Shown: piece after piece, positions 10,401 through 18,156 of the stretch
Position numbering within the stretch: position 1 is the stretch's first letter
Layout of the letters: each line of letters opens with the position of its first letter
NCBI GenBank assembly: GCA_002753225.1
Contig: PDZS01000030.1
Location: forward strand, 1-58,727
Origin: Deltaproteobacteria bacterium YD0425bin51
GTDB lineage: Bacteria > Desulfobacterota > Desulfobacteria > Desulfobacterales > YD0425bin51
DNA: 58,727 bases
Direction: 5' to 3'
Position numbers and translations under genes: made by a program
Notes under the pieces: generated by a model
Databases searched by the model: none
Told to the model about the DNA's origin: nothing
The model's input: only the letters and a program-made list of their open reading frames with translations

Positions 10401-10476
10401 TTATAACTTCGTTAACTATTGTAATTAGTTCTTGATCTCTTTTATCAAAAAGAAATATTGGAATAGATTTATCCAT
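7459..10476 (-). CDS. Large membrane protein with PHP-like N-terminal region, unknown function
   Basis: The 1005-residue product is of unknown function. Around residues 165-240 the sequence FDDHVHDANTKGRKTSSHLI, then IKGIRRLRVIYYN and IMDITLRIGIEFST, follows the layout of a PHP phosphoesterase domain (DxHxH, a helix, the TDH strand, then GxE), but the central TDH is not kept. A long helical part follows, with a charged coiled stretch near 330-370. Roughly 665-830 holds four or five hydrophobic segments separated by GGGGIRR and similar loops. The last 170 residues are helical and soluble. GGAG lies ten bases before the ATG. The PHP reading is an inference from pattern only; the CDS itself is certain. 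Confidence 0.8.
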   Translation of the reverse strand: MDKSIPIFLFDKRDQELITIVNEVISKDKSLKYAKKIFYNYFHPHGIKEMAESKGLRIAYAVVSLIESMELGKVDDRLNALRLLRDEVLNAADGPMPVNTARVLLQIMKEIVRSKDDYFKQLKLAHDFRMAAAGNPRVIRKQLKKYNLLEMPEEWNQVSFDDHVHDANTKGRKTSSHLIMDAWIKGIRRLRVIYYNYIQPSVASEIMEAASIMDITLRIGIEFSTRFRNKYIQLIWVPRGFFDSQAFLCFLAEHHVSNLMAEGKKVSEYQQQYILSALLEFNERHIYTLNEVYGINILPLSKNEFLSFVGTGQASLVHLGEFIHTKILPSIKAKVDSLKENYANASSEQRKEMEKLVKEINAIDSHTIIEDYLKPDKNPDINDPGVPHDNAPELMNLSPCEFIHRIVSLHSSNRLTLNLSNLYAEDVIEILYDCVGLIDRLEIFNLKDYHSGKTDHIFDINRLQCAINEENVIALRRVIQSVIEKVEQSEYSDKINRIEKLRDILHDIVTFKAMYKGNVLESRIASDSTGRSHHMYGMGFAVIETLPLPAQKEINKLSGPSRIVIPVKKSTYFRITYNPNPSKSEFINRICKLVCYFPIFKFVGHSKSYDWIESYSTRMETRGNIITLGGIGIDETENNLTLVDSIQEKKYPKVSWKYLNTWIKNIIKILCGFIPAFTTFALTKDWWVLAYFGAFIWFGITGLRNILQSVLGGGGIRRSPLLTWNDYVSWERFTDSLLFTGFSVPLLDFFVKTILLDRAFNVNTSTHPFILYAVMATINGLYIFSHNIFRGLQRGAAFWNLFRSILSIPVAIAFNSILGHILVYYGVPGINEILQKWAAVISKAASDCVAGIIEGTADRYKNINSRIRDYEDKLTQLFDTFANLTLLFPEVDILEIIAHPEKLRQTSNLEAHDLENIIIINALDMLYFWMYQPRATTAFKMLLKKLSQEERHIILRTQEILTRQRKISHMLVDGILGRNFSRALAFYLNYSTSYLEAMKKLQNMR

Positions 10477-10551
10477 TTTTTAAATTCTCCATATTATTGA
10501 TTTCTTATACAGATATTATTTTATTTTTTCAATCTGCAAATCTTTAAAATC

Positions 10552-10867
10552 CATGGCAATTGCATCAAAAATTTACCCCCATGATTACTTTTTCTTTTCC
10601 TTGCAGCCATTAAATATAAGAAACAGATGGTTATATCTTTGTTTCTATGTGCCCATGTTCTGAATCTATTGTTTTATATGACTTATGTTGAATATCTTTA
10701 AAGTTACTCTTTTGGGCATCTCTAAAAATTGTTTAAACCATTCATATTGTGAATTCCCGTATGTTTCAATATCAGTATAATTATCTGCTCCAATTATAGC
10801 AGCGCATAAAGCAATGGTTATTATATCTATTATGCGCTTCTGTTGCTTTTATCTCTTTATAGCTCAT
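10552..10867 (-). pseudogene. ISAs1-family transposase, frameshifted and internally deleted
   Basis: Read from the ATG at 10867 (GGAGT just upstream), the first codons are shifted out of frame before RIIDIITIALCAAIIGAD, followed by NYTDIETYGNSQYEWFKQFL, the hallmark N-terminus of ISAs1/H-repeat transposases. The catalytic core is then missing: the reading jumps to HKSYKTIDSEHGHIETK, which normally lies some 150 residues later, and stops. A last piece with KFLMQL runs into the terminal repeat and resembles the usual C-terminal end. The DDE active site is absent, so the product cannot be functional. Confidence 0.83.
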
Positions 10868-10957
10868 ATATGACTCCTTTTATCATAAAAATATAAGTCA
10901 TATACATTCATACCGTTAAAAATACTATCTTATTATTTTTTTGATGCAATTGCCCTG
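10552..10957 (-). mobile_element. ISAs1-family insertion sequence, internally deleted remnant (406 bp)
   Basis: The two ends are inverted repeats: 10552-10570 reads CATGGCAATTGCATCAAAA, and the reverse complement of the right end (10957 inward) reads CAGGGCAATTGCATCAAAA, differing at one base in 19. CAGGGC-type ends suit the ISAs1 family. Between them lie recognisable but non-contiguous parts of an ISAs1 transposase. Intact members are about 1.2-1.4 kb, so roughly two thirds is missing. No target duplication is visible: the eight flanking bases differ on the two sides. The element is therefore an immobile, MITE-like relic unless a full copy elsewhere acts in trans. Confidence 0.85.
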
Positions 10958-10958
10958 A

Positions 10959-11111
10959 CTAAGAAATAATACAGGTGGAGGTGTTGAAGATTATCTTAAA
11001 AATTTTAAAGCATTTTTAGGCGAAAATAATTTACTCAAAAAAGATTTTAAAGCTGAAGATATATTCGATAATAAAGTGATATTAGAAGTATTAAAGGGGG
11101 TAAGCCAATGA
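10959..11111 (+). pseudogene. 3' fragment of a truncated gene, possibly an ABC substrate-binding protein
   Basis: An open frame begins exactly at the right end of the IS relic and runs to a TGA that overlaps the chemoreceptor ATG (ATGA at 11108-11111). It reads GGGVEDYLKNFKAFLGENN and then LLKKDFKAEDIFDNKVILEV. The codons look genuinely coding, and the pattern (FLxENxLLKKxxKAEDIFD) resembles the C-terminus of NMT1/THI5- or SsuA-type periplasmic binding proteins, though that match is tentative. The gene seems to have lost its 5' portion when the IS inserted or a deletion followed. It retains the GGGGG ribosome site for the chemoreceptor. Confidence 0.6.
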
Positions 11112-13291
11112 AGTTTAATTCACTTAAACTAAAATTGATAGTTATATTTGGACTTTGTATATTCCTTACTTCAATTACAATTTTAATGTATGGGTGGATT
11201 TCAAATCAAAAACTTCAACGATTTATACTGAATTCTTCGACAGAAATAGCAATAAACAATGCAAAACAACTATTTATGTCTTCTGCTGAAAGCTGCGGCT
11301 TTGTAATTAAGGCTGAACTAGAAGTTGCATTAGATTCAGCTAGAACACTAGCCCATGTTTTATCTGGAATAAAAGATAAAAATATAAATCTTAAAATAGA
11401 TAGAGATAGAGTTATTGGACTATTAAAAAGCGTCATAGAAAAAAATGAAACATTCGTAGGAGCTTATACATGCTGGGAACCAAATGCTTTTGATGGATTA
11501 GATGATATTTATACACAAGCTACAGGGCATGATAAAACAGGACGTTTTATACCTTATATAGGACTTGGGGAAGATCGTAAAGCAAAGCTTGAACCTTTAA
11601 CTGATTATGAAAATAGCCATAAGTATGATAATGGGGTTAGAAAAGGAGATTATTATCTGTCACCCAAAGAGAGCAAAGTAGAATGTATATCAGATCCATA
11701 TCCCTATTTAATTCAAGGGAAAGAAGTTTGGATGACATCAATGACTGTACCTATAGTTGTTGATAATATTTTTTATGGTATTGCTGGTATTGACATGGAA
11801 TTAAAGTTTATTCAGTCGATCATTGATAAATTGAATAAAGATTTTTTTTCTAACGGAGCTATGATAGCTATTGTCAGCAATAGCGGTATAATATCTTCAA
11901 TTACAAATAAACCATTGCTTATTGGCAAACATATAAAAGAAATATTAGGAGAAGAAAGTGAAAAACATATTAAAATAATTAAAGATGCAAAAAAGCATAT
12001 TGAAGTTGGGGATAAAAATATTTGTTCATCAATTCCAATATATATTGGCAAAACTAAAACACCATGGGGAGTAATCATAGATGTCCCAAAGGAAATAATT
12101 TTGTCTAATGCTAAAAATCAGGTTAATGAGTTAGAAAAAACTAGTAAAAAAAATATATTAAACCAACTAATAATTGGAATTGTTATCTCAATTATTTCTC
12201 TTATTGTTATTGGGTTTTTATCAGTAGATATTACAAAACCAATAAAAAGGGTATTGGAATTTGCAAAAAATTTAAAAAAAGGTGATATTTCAAATAGACT
12301 CCAAGTTAGGAAGCGCTTTTTAGATGATATAGATGAAATGATTTTAGCACTAAATGAAATGGCTGATGCAATAGAAATGAAAGTAAAATTTGCATATCTT
12401 ATTTCAAATGGTGATCTAACTGAAAGTGTAGATGTTTTATCTGAAAAAGATACATTGGGTAGGTCCCTTGAAACAATGGTTTTGAATTTTAATGATATTG
12501 TATCCAAACTTTCTCAGGTTGCATCTCAAGTTGATTTAGGTTCAAACCAAATATTATCTTCAAGCAGCTCTCTTTCAGAAGCAGGAACTGAGCAAGCCTC
12601 TTCATTGGAAGAAATCACAGCTTCAATAACTCAAATAAATTCTCAGGTTAACAATAATGCTGAAAATGCTGAACAGGCAAATAGACTTGTCATGGTTGCA
12701 CACAATATTGCTCAAGATGGATTAAAACAGATGCAAGATATGATAAAAGCAATGAGTGTAACTAAAGAAGTGAGCAGGGAAATAGCAAAGATAGTTAAAA
12801 CAATCGATGAAATAGCGTTTCAAATTAATTTATTATCTTTAAATGCAGCTATAGAAGCAGCTAGAGCTGGACGTCATGGCAAAGGTTTTGCTGTTGTTGC
12901 AGCAGAAGTTAGAAATTTAGCTTATCGCAGTGCAAGTGCTGTTCAATCAACAACACAGCTTATTGAAAATGCAGTTAAGGCAATTATGGATGGAGACAAG
13001 CAAGCATCTGACAGTTACAAAGCTTTCGAAAATATTTGTCAGCATGTCACAAAGATTAAAGATGGTATTAGTCAAATTGCAACTTCAAGCAAAGAACAAG
13101 CGCTTGGTATTGCTCAAATCAGTCAAGCATTAAATCAAGTTGACTCAACAACTCAACAAAATAGCGCTAATGCTGAACAAACTTCTGCGGCAGCTCATGA
13201 ATTATCTGCTCAAGTTAAAATTGTTAGAACGCTATTGTCCCATTTTAAAACAAAACAAACCTCTATTCCACACCTTATAAGTAGTACGTAG
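11108..13291 (+). CDS. Methyl-accepting chemotaxis protein with Cache sensor
   Basis: The 727-residue transmembrane chemoreceptor has a first membrane helix at about 9-30 and a periplasmic double-Cache sensor (about 35-345) with WEPNAFDGLDD, YYLSPKESK and the FYGIAGIDMEL strand. A second helix lies near 350-372, then a HAMP domain (375-430) and a cytoplasmic signalling domain. The conserved hairpin tip is FQINLLSLNAAIEAARAGRH at about 575-595. There is no C-terminal NWETF-like pentapeptide, so CheR/CheB docking at the tail is unlikely. The start overlaps the stop of a truncated upstream gene (ATGA), with GGGGG ten bases before the ATG. If the lost gene was a solute-binding protein, it may have been the receptor's ligand carrier. 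Confidence 0.95.
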   Translation: MKFNSLKLKLIVIFGLCIFLTSITILMYGWISNQKLQRFILNSSTEIAINNAKQLFMSSAESCGFVIKAELEVALDSARTLAHVLSGIKDKNINLKIDRDRVIGLLKSVIEKNETFVGAYTCWEPNAFDGLDDIYTQATGHDKTGRFIPYIGLGEDRKAKLEPLTDYENSHKYDNGVRKGDYYLSPKESKVECISDPYPYLIQGKEVWMTSMTVPIVVDNIFYGIAGIDMELKFIQSIIDKLNKDFFSNGAMIAIVSNSGIISSITNKPLLIGKHIKEILGEESEKHIKIIKDAKKHIEVGDKNICSSIPIYIGKTKTPWGVIIDVPKEIILSNAKNQVNELEKTSKKNILNQLIIGIVISIISLIVIGFLSVDITKPIKRVLEFAKNLKKGDISNRLQVRKRFLDDIDEMILALNEMADAIEMKVKFAYLISNGDLTESVDVLSEKDTLGRSLETMVLNFNDIVSKLSQVASQVDLGSNQILSSSSSLSEAGTEQASSLEEITASITQINSQVNNNAENAEQANRLVMVAHNIAQDGLKQMQDMIKAMSVTKEVSREIAKIVKTIDEIAFQINLLSLNAAIEAARAGRHGKGFAVVAAEVRNLAYRSASAVQSTTQLIENAVKAIMDGDKQASDSYKAFENICQHVTKIKDGISQIATSSKEQALGIAQISQALNQVDSTTQQNSANAEQTSAAAHELSAQVKIVRTLLSHFKTKQTSIPHLISST

Positions 13292-13328
13292 CTGATATTA
13301 TGTCCGGGAATAGGGAAGGTGATGTAAA

Positions 13329-13835
13329 ATGAATGCTCAATATAATTTAGTCTTTATACATGGTTTGGAAAGCTCAAGTAATGGGACAAAAGGGAGCTAT
13401 TTCAGGAAAAAATATCAAGATATGATTATTGAGGACTTTGAAGGGACTTTAGGGCAGAGAATGAATAAGCTGAATTTAATTTTGAAAAATATTCCTTCTC
13501 TTGTACTCATTGGTTCTAGCTTTGGTGGACTTATGGCAACTATTTATGCTATGGAAAACAGAGAGCAAATCAAAAAATTAATACTTCTTGCTCCGGCTTT
13601 AAGCTTTCATGAATTTAAATCCCAGATAATAAATCGTATAGAAGTTCCTACATTATTAATTCATGGAATTAACGATCAAGTGGTGGAGCCAGATAGTGTA
13701 AAACAGATTGCCCAATCTATATTTTTCAATTTAAATTATATGTCTGTAGATGACGATCATTCCTTACACAAAACATTCTTATCTTTGGATTGGGATAATC
13801 TTATTCATCAATGGCCTGCTGCTCTCATTTCATAG
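13329..13835 (+). CDS. Small alpha/beta-fold hydrolase (YqiA-like)
   Basis: The 168-residue protein has a minimal alpha/beta hydrolase fold. FIHGLESSSNGTKGSYF forms the oxyanion strand, LIGSSFGGLMA the nucleophile elbow with the catalytic serine (about 65), HGINDQVVEP the acid residue, and DDDHSLHKT the catalytic histidine. It resembles the YqiA/UPF0227 esterases, which prefer short acyl chains in the characterised case; the natural substrate here is unknown. AAGGTG precedes the ATG. It lies between a chemoreceptor and a regulator with no evident functional link. Confidence 0.83.
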   Translation: MNAQYNLVFIHGLESSSNGTKGSYFRKKYQDMIIEDFEGTLGQRMNKLNLILKNIPSLVLIGSSFGGLMATIYAMENREQIKKLILLAPALSFHEFKSQIINRIEVPTLLIHGINDQVVEPDSVKQIAQSIFFNLNYMSVDDDHSLHKTFLSLDWDNLIHQWPAALIS

Positions 13836-13947
13836 GCTTAAATTAGCTCCCTACTCTCTTTAACGTAACTATCAGGCGGTCATTTTGTTTTGCATCTATA
13901 ATATCATCCTGTTTTATGCTATGATGACTTTAAAAAAAGTGAAAAAA

Positions 13948-14934
13948 ATGCCAAAAATAACATTTCTTGCTGAAGAAAAATGCGTTTCATCCTCTATTTA
14001 CGGTTCAATAGATTCGTTTAGTATAGCTAATCTATGGTGTAGCTATTTAACCAAAGAAGATAACAAACCATTATTTGAAACAGAGATTGTTACTATTGAT
14101 GGAAAGCCTGTTGTAGGTAATGGCTGTGCCCAAATACATCCTGATAAATCAATCTTTGATGTTAAAACAACAGATATCATTATGATACCAGCATTTTTAC
14201 CTCCATTTGAATTTACAAATAAAAGAATGGAAATAATAGGTAAATGGCTGAAAGAGCATTATAGCAATGGAATAACTATTGCTACTACCTGTACAGGTAC
14301 CTTTTTAATTGCAGAGATAGGACTTTTAAAAGGCAAGTCTGCAACAACAAATTGGATGTTTGCTAATATTTTTAAAAAGAAGTATCCAGATGTAAAACTT
14401 AATATCAGCAATATGTTAACAGAAGATGAAAAAATTATATGTACAGGTTCTGCTACTGCATTTTTAAATCTATGTATTTATTTAATTGAAAAATTTGGTT
14501 CAAAAACGCTTGCAATAAAATGCTCTAAGGCACTTCTAATTGATCCAAGCCGTCAAAGCCAGTTTCCTTATATGGAGTTTGATTTTTGGAAAAATCATAA
14601 TGATATTCAGATATTAAAGGCTCAAAAAATAATGGAGGAGCATTTTAAAGATGATATTTCAATAGATAATATTGCAGAAAATGTAGGAATTAGTTCCCGT
14701 CATTTCAAAAGGCGTTTTAAAAATGCAACATCTGAAACCCCTATTAACTATCTTCAGAAATTAAGAATTGAAAAAGCAAAGCAAAACCTTGAGAATTCTA
14801 CAATCTCAATAAATGAAGTGATCTGGCAGGTAGGATATGAAGATGTTAATTCATTCAGAAAACTATTTAGAAAACATACAGGTATGTCGCCAAAAGAGTA
14901 CAGAAAAAAATTTTCCTTTCGTTATCTATATTAG
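13948..14934 (+). CDS. GlxA-type transcriptional regulator (DJ-1/PfpI + AraC HTH)
   Basis: Residues ~1-190 form a DJ-1/PfpI-like domain with the elbow cysteine in TTCTGTFLIAEIGLL. Residues ~225-328 form an AraC-type double helix-turn-helix, with ISIDNIAENVGISSRHFKRR and VIWQVGYEDVNSFRKLF. This is the GlxA family layout, cytoplasmic regulators that sense small amines or other metabolites. The longest frame starts at 13885, but its extra 21 residues do not resemble the family and MPKITFLAEE is the usual N-terminus, so 13948 was chosen. No strong ribosome site is visible at either start. Confidence 0.88.
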   Translation: MPKITFLAEEKCVSSSIYGSIDSFSIANLWCSYLTKEDNKPLFETEIVTIDGKPVVGNGCAQIHPDKSIFDVKTTDIIMIPAFLPPFEFTNKRMEIIGKWLKEHYSNGITIATTCTGTFLIAEIGLLKGKSATTNWMFANIFKKKYPDVKLNISNMLTEDEKIICTGSATAFLNLCIYLIEKFGSKTLAIKCSKALLIDPSRQSQFPYMEFDFWKNHNDIQILKAQKIMEEHFKDDISIDNIAENVGISSRHFKRRFKNATSETPINYLQKLRIEKAKQNLENSTISINEVIWQVGYEDVNSFRKLFRKHTGMSPKEYRKKFSFRYLY

Positions 14935-14945
14935 AAGTAGCTTTT

Positions 14946-16589
14946 ATGATTACATATAAATTATCAGTAGTTTCATCCGAACCTGGCGTATATCTAATGA
15001 AGGATGATTCAGGAAAGGTTATTTATGTAGGTAAAGCTTTAAATTTAAAAAAAAGGCTCAGTTCTTATTTTACAAAATTTGACCAGCATGATTCAAAAAC
15101 TAAAGCCCTTGTACAAAAAATATCTGATTTTGAAACTATAATTACTGCAACTGAAAGTGAAGCGCTAATCTTAGAATCCAACCTTATAAAACAATATAAA
15201 CCAAGATATAATATAATTTTAAAAGATGATAAGCGTTATCCAGCTTTAAAGATTGACATAAAAAGCCCTTACCCAACTTTAACAATGGTTAGAAAGATAA
15301 AAAATGACAGTTCTATTTATTTCGGACCATTTACTTCTCATGTAGTAGTCAGGGAGACTCTTAATGTAATTCGTAAGACTTTTAAATTAAGAAATTGTAA
15401 AAACACAACATTTAAAAATAGATCTCGTCCTTGCTTAAATTATCAGATATCAAAATGTCTTGCTCCGTGCTGCAACAAAATTTCTAAAGAAGCATATAAT
15501 GATATAATTAAAGAGGTTATTCTATTTTTAAAAGGTAAAACCTCAGATTTGATTCAAAAAATAAAAGATGAAATGTTTGAGGCAGCAAAAATACAAGAAT
15601 ATGAAAAAGCCGCTATTTTAAGAGATAAAATGATTGCTTTAGAAAGGATTCTTGAAAAACAATTCGTTGTTAATGCAGATCTTAAAGATAGAGATGTTAT
15701 TGGAATTTCAATGGAGATGGAATTATCGATAATAACAGTCCTTTTTATAAGAGGGGGTGTTGTTACAGGAACTAGACACTTTACTTTTATAGAAACATTA
15801 TCAAATGAAGATGAAATTATAAGCTCATTCATCAGACAATATTATAAGGAATCTTCTTATGTGCCAAACGAGATTCTTATTCCCATTGATATTGAAGATA
15901 GACTAGGAATTGAAGAATATTTAAAAGAAATTGCAGGAGAAAAAATTTTAGTTTTTTCTCCTGTAAGAGGCGATAAGATAAATTTGGTCTCTATGGCTAT
16001 GCAAAACGCTAAAAGCGCTTTAAAGGAAAAATTATCTGCTCAAAAATCTAATTCTGATATTTTGTTAAGACTCCAAAAGCATTTGAAATTAAAGACTATT
16101 CCAAATAGGGTAGAATGTTTTGATAATTCTAACTGGAACGGGAAAGATATGGTATCCTGTATGGTAGTTTTTGAAAAAGGTAAACCCAAGAAAGAAGATT
16201 ATAGGAGATATAAAATTAAAAATGTTTCAAAGCCTGATGATTATGCAGCAATGGCAGAAGTTATAAAAAGACGCTATGGAAAGGGAGAAAAATTTAAACC
16301 TTATCCTGATTTACTTATTATAGACGGAGGGAAAGGTCAGCTAAGTATAGCCTTTTCAATTTTAAAAGATTTGAATATATCTGATGTTTTTGATGTTATT
16401 TCAATTGCAAAAAAAGATAAAGAAAATATGGAAACTGAAGATAAAATTTATAGACCTGGGCAGCTAAATCCCATTAATTTTAGTAGAGAAGCAAATCTCC
16501 TTCTTTTTCTTCAATCAATAAGAGATGAATCACATAGATTCACAATATCTTATCAAAGAATACTTCAGAAAAAATCATTGTTTTCTTAG
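14946..16589 (+). CDS. uvrC: Excinuclease ABC subunit C, lacking the C-terminal HhH domain
   Basis: UvrC makes both incisions in nucleotide excision repair with UvrA and UvrB. The 547-residue protein has the GIY-YIG nuclease domain (GVYLMKDDSGKVIYVGKALN, 14-33), a cysteine cluster (C163, C171, C175, C176), the UVR helix pair that binds UvrB (about 204-238) and the RNase H-like 5' nuclease domain with D393, D460 and H530 in CFDNS, LLIIDGG and DESHRF. Normal UvrC continues about 60 residues with a tandem helix-hairpin-helix DNA-binding domain. Here the protein stops 17 residues after H530 at QKKSLFS. The stop overlaps the convergent RsbW-like gene, and no remnant of the domain follows. Confidence 0.94.
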   Translation: MITYKLSVVSSEPGVYLMKDDSGKVIYVGKALNLKKRLSSYFTKFDQHDSKTKALVQKISDFETIITATESEALILESNLIKQYKPRYNIILKDDKRYPALKIDIKSPYPTLTMVRKIKNDSSIYFGPFTSHVVVRETLNVIRKTFKLRNCKNTTFKNRSRPCLNYQISKCLAPCCNKISKEAYNDIIKEVILFLKGKTSDLIQKIKDEMFEAAKIQEYEKAAILRDKMIALERILEKQFVVNADLKDRDVIGISMEMELSIITVLFIRGGVVTGTRHFTFIETLSNEDEIISSFIRQYYKESSYVPNEILIPIDIEDRLGIEEYLKEIAGEKILVFSPVRGDKINLVSMAMQNAKSALKEKLSAQKSNSDILLRLQKHLKLKTIPNRVECFDNSNWNGKDMVSCMVVFEKGKPKKEDYRRYKIKNVSKPDDYAAMAEVIKRRYGKGEKFKPYPDLLIIDGGKGQLSIAFSILKDLNISDVFDVISIAKKDKENMETEDKIYRPGQLNPINFSREANLLLFLQSIRDESHRFTISYQRILQKKSLFS

Positions 16590-17020
16590 AAATTTTCTAT
16601 TTTTTTTATAAGCTGTAATTTGTTTCCTTTCTCATTATAATTATAGTCAGTAAAATATTGTCTCATTATTATGATTCCACGTCCATGGTCGCATGTGGGG
16701 TCAGGTTCTTTGTCTTGAGCAGATCGCCAGTTAAATCCATTACCTTCATCTTCAACATCAATTATTAATGTTGAATCATCAAAACTTATTGAATAATTAA
16801 TCATTTTATTGAAATCATATTGATTTCCATGTCTTACTGCATTTGTTAGTGCTTCCCTCATTACTAAGGAAACTGAGAATAATTCAGATTCTAGCCCTAG
16901 GGATTTTAAAAATTTTCTAGTTTCAAAATCTGCCTTATCTATATTTTCCATTGTTGTTGAAAAAGATATTTTCAAACTCTTTTCTTCAAGTTTAAGATCA
17001 AATTTCCAGTCTTCTGTCAT
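16586..17020 (-). CDS. RsbW-like anti-sigma factor / serine kinase ATPase domain
   Basis: The 144-residue protein is a single HATPase_c domain of the RsbW/SpoIIAB type. REALTNAVRHGNQ is the N-box helix, DVEDEGNGFNW the G1 box and CDHGRGIIIMRQ the G2 box. Such proteins bind ATP and either sequester a sigma factor or phosphorylate an anti-sigma antagonist. It starts three bases after the stop of the RsbU-like gene, with GAGG about eight bases before the ATG, so it is probably its partner. No antagonist (STAS) protein or sigma factor lies nearby. Its 3' end overlaps uvrC tail-to-tail by four bases. Confidence 0.9.
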   Translation of the reverse strand: MTEDWKFDLKLEEKSLKISFSTTMENIDKADFETRKFLKSLGLESELFSVSLVMREALTNAVRHGNQYDFNKMINYSISFDDSTLIIDVEDEGNGFNWRSAQDKEPDPTCDHGRGIIIMRQYFTDYNYNEKGNKLQLIKKIENF

Positions 17021-17023
17021 TTA

Positions 17024-18145
17024 TTAAACCTCAATTCCTAATACTACTATATCATCTTCACGCTTAGGTTCTCCCCCAAACTGCAGCTTAATTATCTGAT
17101 TAGAAGATTCTAAAATAGGTACATCTCTAACTTTATCACATATTTCAAGAAGCTGGGGAGCACCATCTGACCAAAGTATCTTTTTTTCTTGCGATTCAAC
17201 TAGTCCATCTGAGTAAAGATAAAATCTATCACCTTTTGTAGTGGAAATAATTTCCTTGTCAAATACTACGTCTTTAAAGATACCAAGTAAATCTCCATTT
17301 GCCATGATTAGTCTTGGCGTACCATTTTTAGGTACGTAAACTGCTGGAGGATGTCCTGCATTAATAATTGTCATTTCTTTTGTTTTCCGGTTTAAACGGG
17401 CATAACAAGCAGTAAGATATTTACCAGGTGGAAGTATTTCTGTTAAAACATCATTTATCATTTTTATGCTCTCCATTGGCTGATATACAGGAGTGCAGTT
17501 TTGTTTGAGCAGCGCTTTAATTGATGAGGTTAGGAAACTAGTTTGAATATCATGACCAGAAAAATCAGCTACAAAATAACCAAAAATATCTTGCGAAATT
17601 GATAGGACATCATAAAAGTCTCCTCCTGCTTCTTGAAGAGATAAATAATATATACCAAAATTTGCTTCTGGAATCTGGCTTGGAGTAACTAGAAGAGAGC
17701 TTTGCGCTTTGCTTATCTGTTTTAATTTATTTGCTTGATCTGCTATAAGAGAGTTCGTTGCTATTGATAATTTTAGATGCAACCTGACTCTAGCAAGTAC
17801 TTCCAGAGGATGAAAAGGTTTTGTGATATAATCAACAGCACCTAGATCAAAACCTGTAAGCTTTGAATCTATTTCGCTTACTCCAGTAAGGAAAATAACA
17901 GGCATAGAAGATGTGTTAGGGTTTTGTTTCAGTTTTTTCATAACCTCAAATCCATCTTCCCCTGGCATCATAATATCAAGGAGAATGAGGTCTGGTGTTT
18001 CAGCTTCAGCAAGTTTTCTAGCTGTTGGTCCATCTGGAGCTTTTACTATTCGGTAACCTTCTTTTGAAAGAGCCGTCTCTAAAAGCTGCCTGTTTATAGG
18101 ACTATCATCTACTACAAGAATTGTAAAACGTTGATCTTTTGCCAT
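17024..18145 (-). CDS. Response regulator with SpoIIE/RsbU-type PP2C phosphatase output
   Basis: The 373-residue protein has an N-terminal receiver domain (about 6-125) with the phospho-acceptor D57 in LLDIMMPGEDG and K108-type lysine in YITKPF. A short linker helix follows, then a SpoIIE-type serine phosphatase domain (about 155-373) with EAGGDFYDV, FVADFSGHD, INAGHPPAV, YLYSDGLVES and REDDIVVLGIE. The family dephosphorylates STAS-domain antagonists in partner-switching cascades. Genes on both sides (Hpt and RsbW-like) are on the same strand and closely spaced, giving a plausible phosphorelay from Hpt to receiver to phosphatase. Confidence 0.94.
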   Translation of the reverse strand: MAKDQRFTILVVDDSPINRQLLETALSKEGYRIVKAPDGPTARKLAEAETPDLILLDIMMPGEDGFEVMKKLKQNPNTSSMPVIFLTGVSEIDSKLTGFDLGAVDYITKPFHPLEVLARVRLHLKLSIATNSLIADQANKLKQISKAQSSLLVTPSQIPEANFGIYYLSLQEAGGDFYDVLSISQDIFGYFVADFSGHDIQTSFLTSSIKALLKQNCTPVYQPMESIKMINDVLTEILPPGKYLTACYARLNRKTKEMTIINAGHPPAVYVPKNGTPRLIMANGDLLGIFKDVVFDKEIISTTKGDRFYLYSDGLVESQEKKILWSDGAPQLLEICDKVRDVPILESSNQIIKLQFGGEPKREDDIVVLGIEV

Positions 18146-18156
18146 AATAGAAATTT

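Larger units (their letters stand above)
10477..11107. other. Gene-poor interval between divergent genes
   Basis: This 631-base stretch has no intact gene. It holds a decayed ISAs1-type element (10552-10957) and, immediately to its right, the last ~48 codons of a truncated gene that ends in the chemoreceptor start. The first 75 bases are the leader of the 1005-residue protein gene, with GGAG near its ATG. I saw no tRNA, small RNA or convincing promoter elsewhere in it. Confidence 0.7.

Noticed and set aside
10477..11107. Possible tRNA or small RNA in the long gap
   Set aside because: No cloverleaf or conserved tRNA boxes were seen; the sequence is explained by the IS relic and gene fragment.
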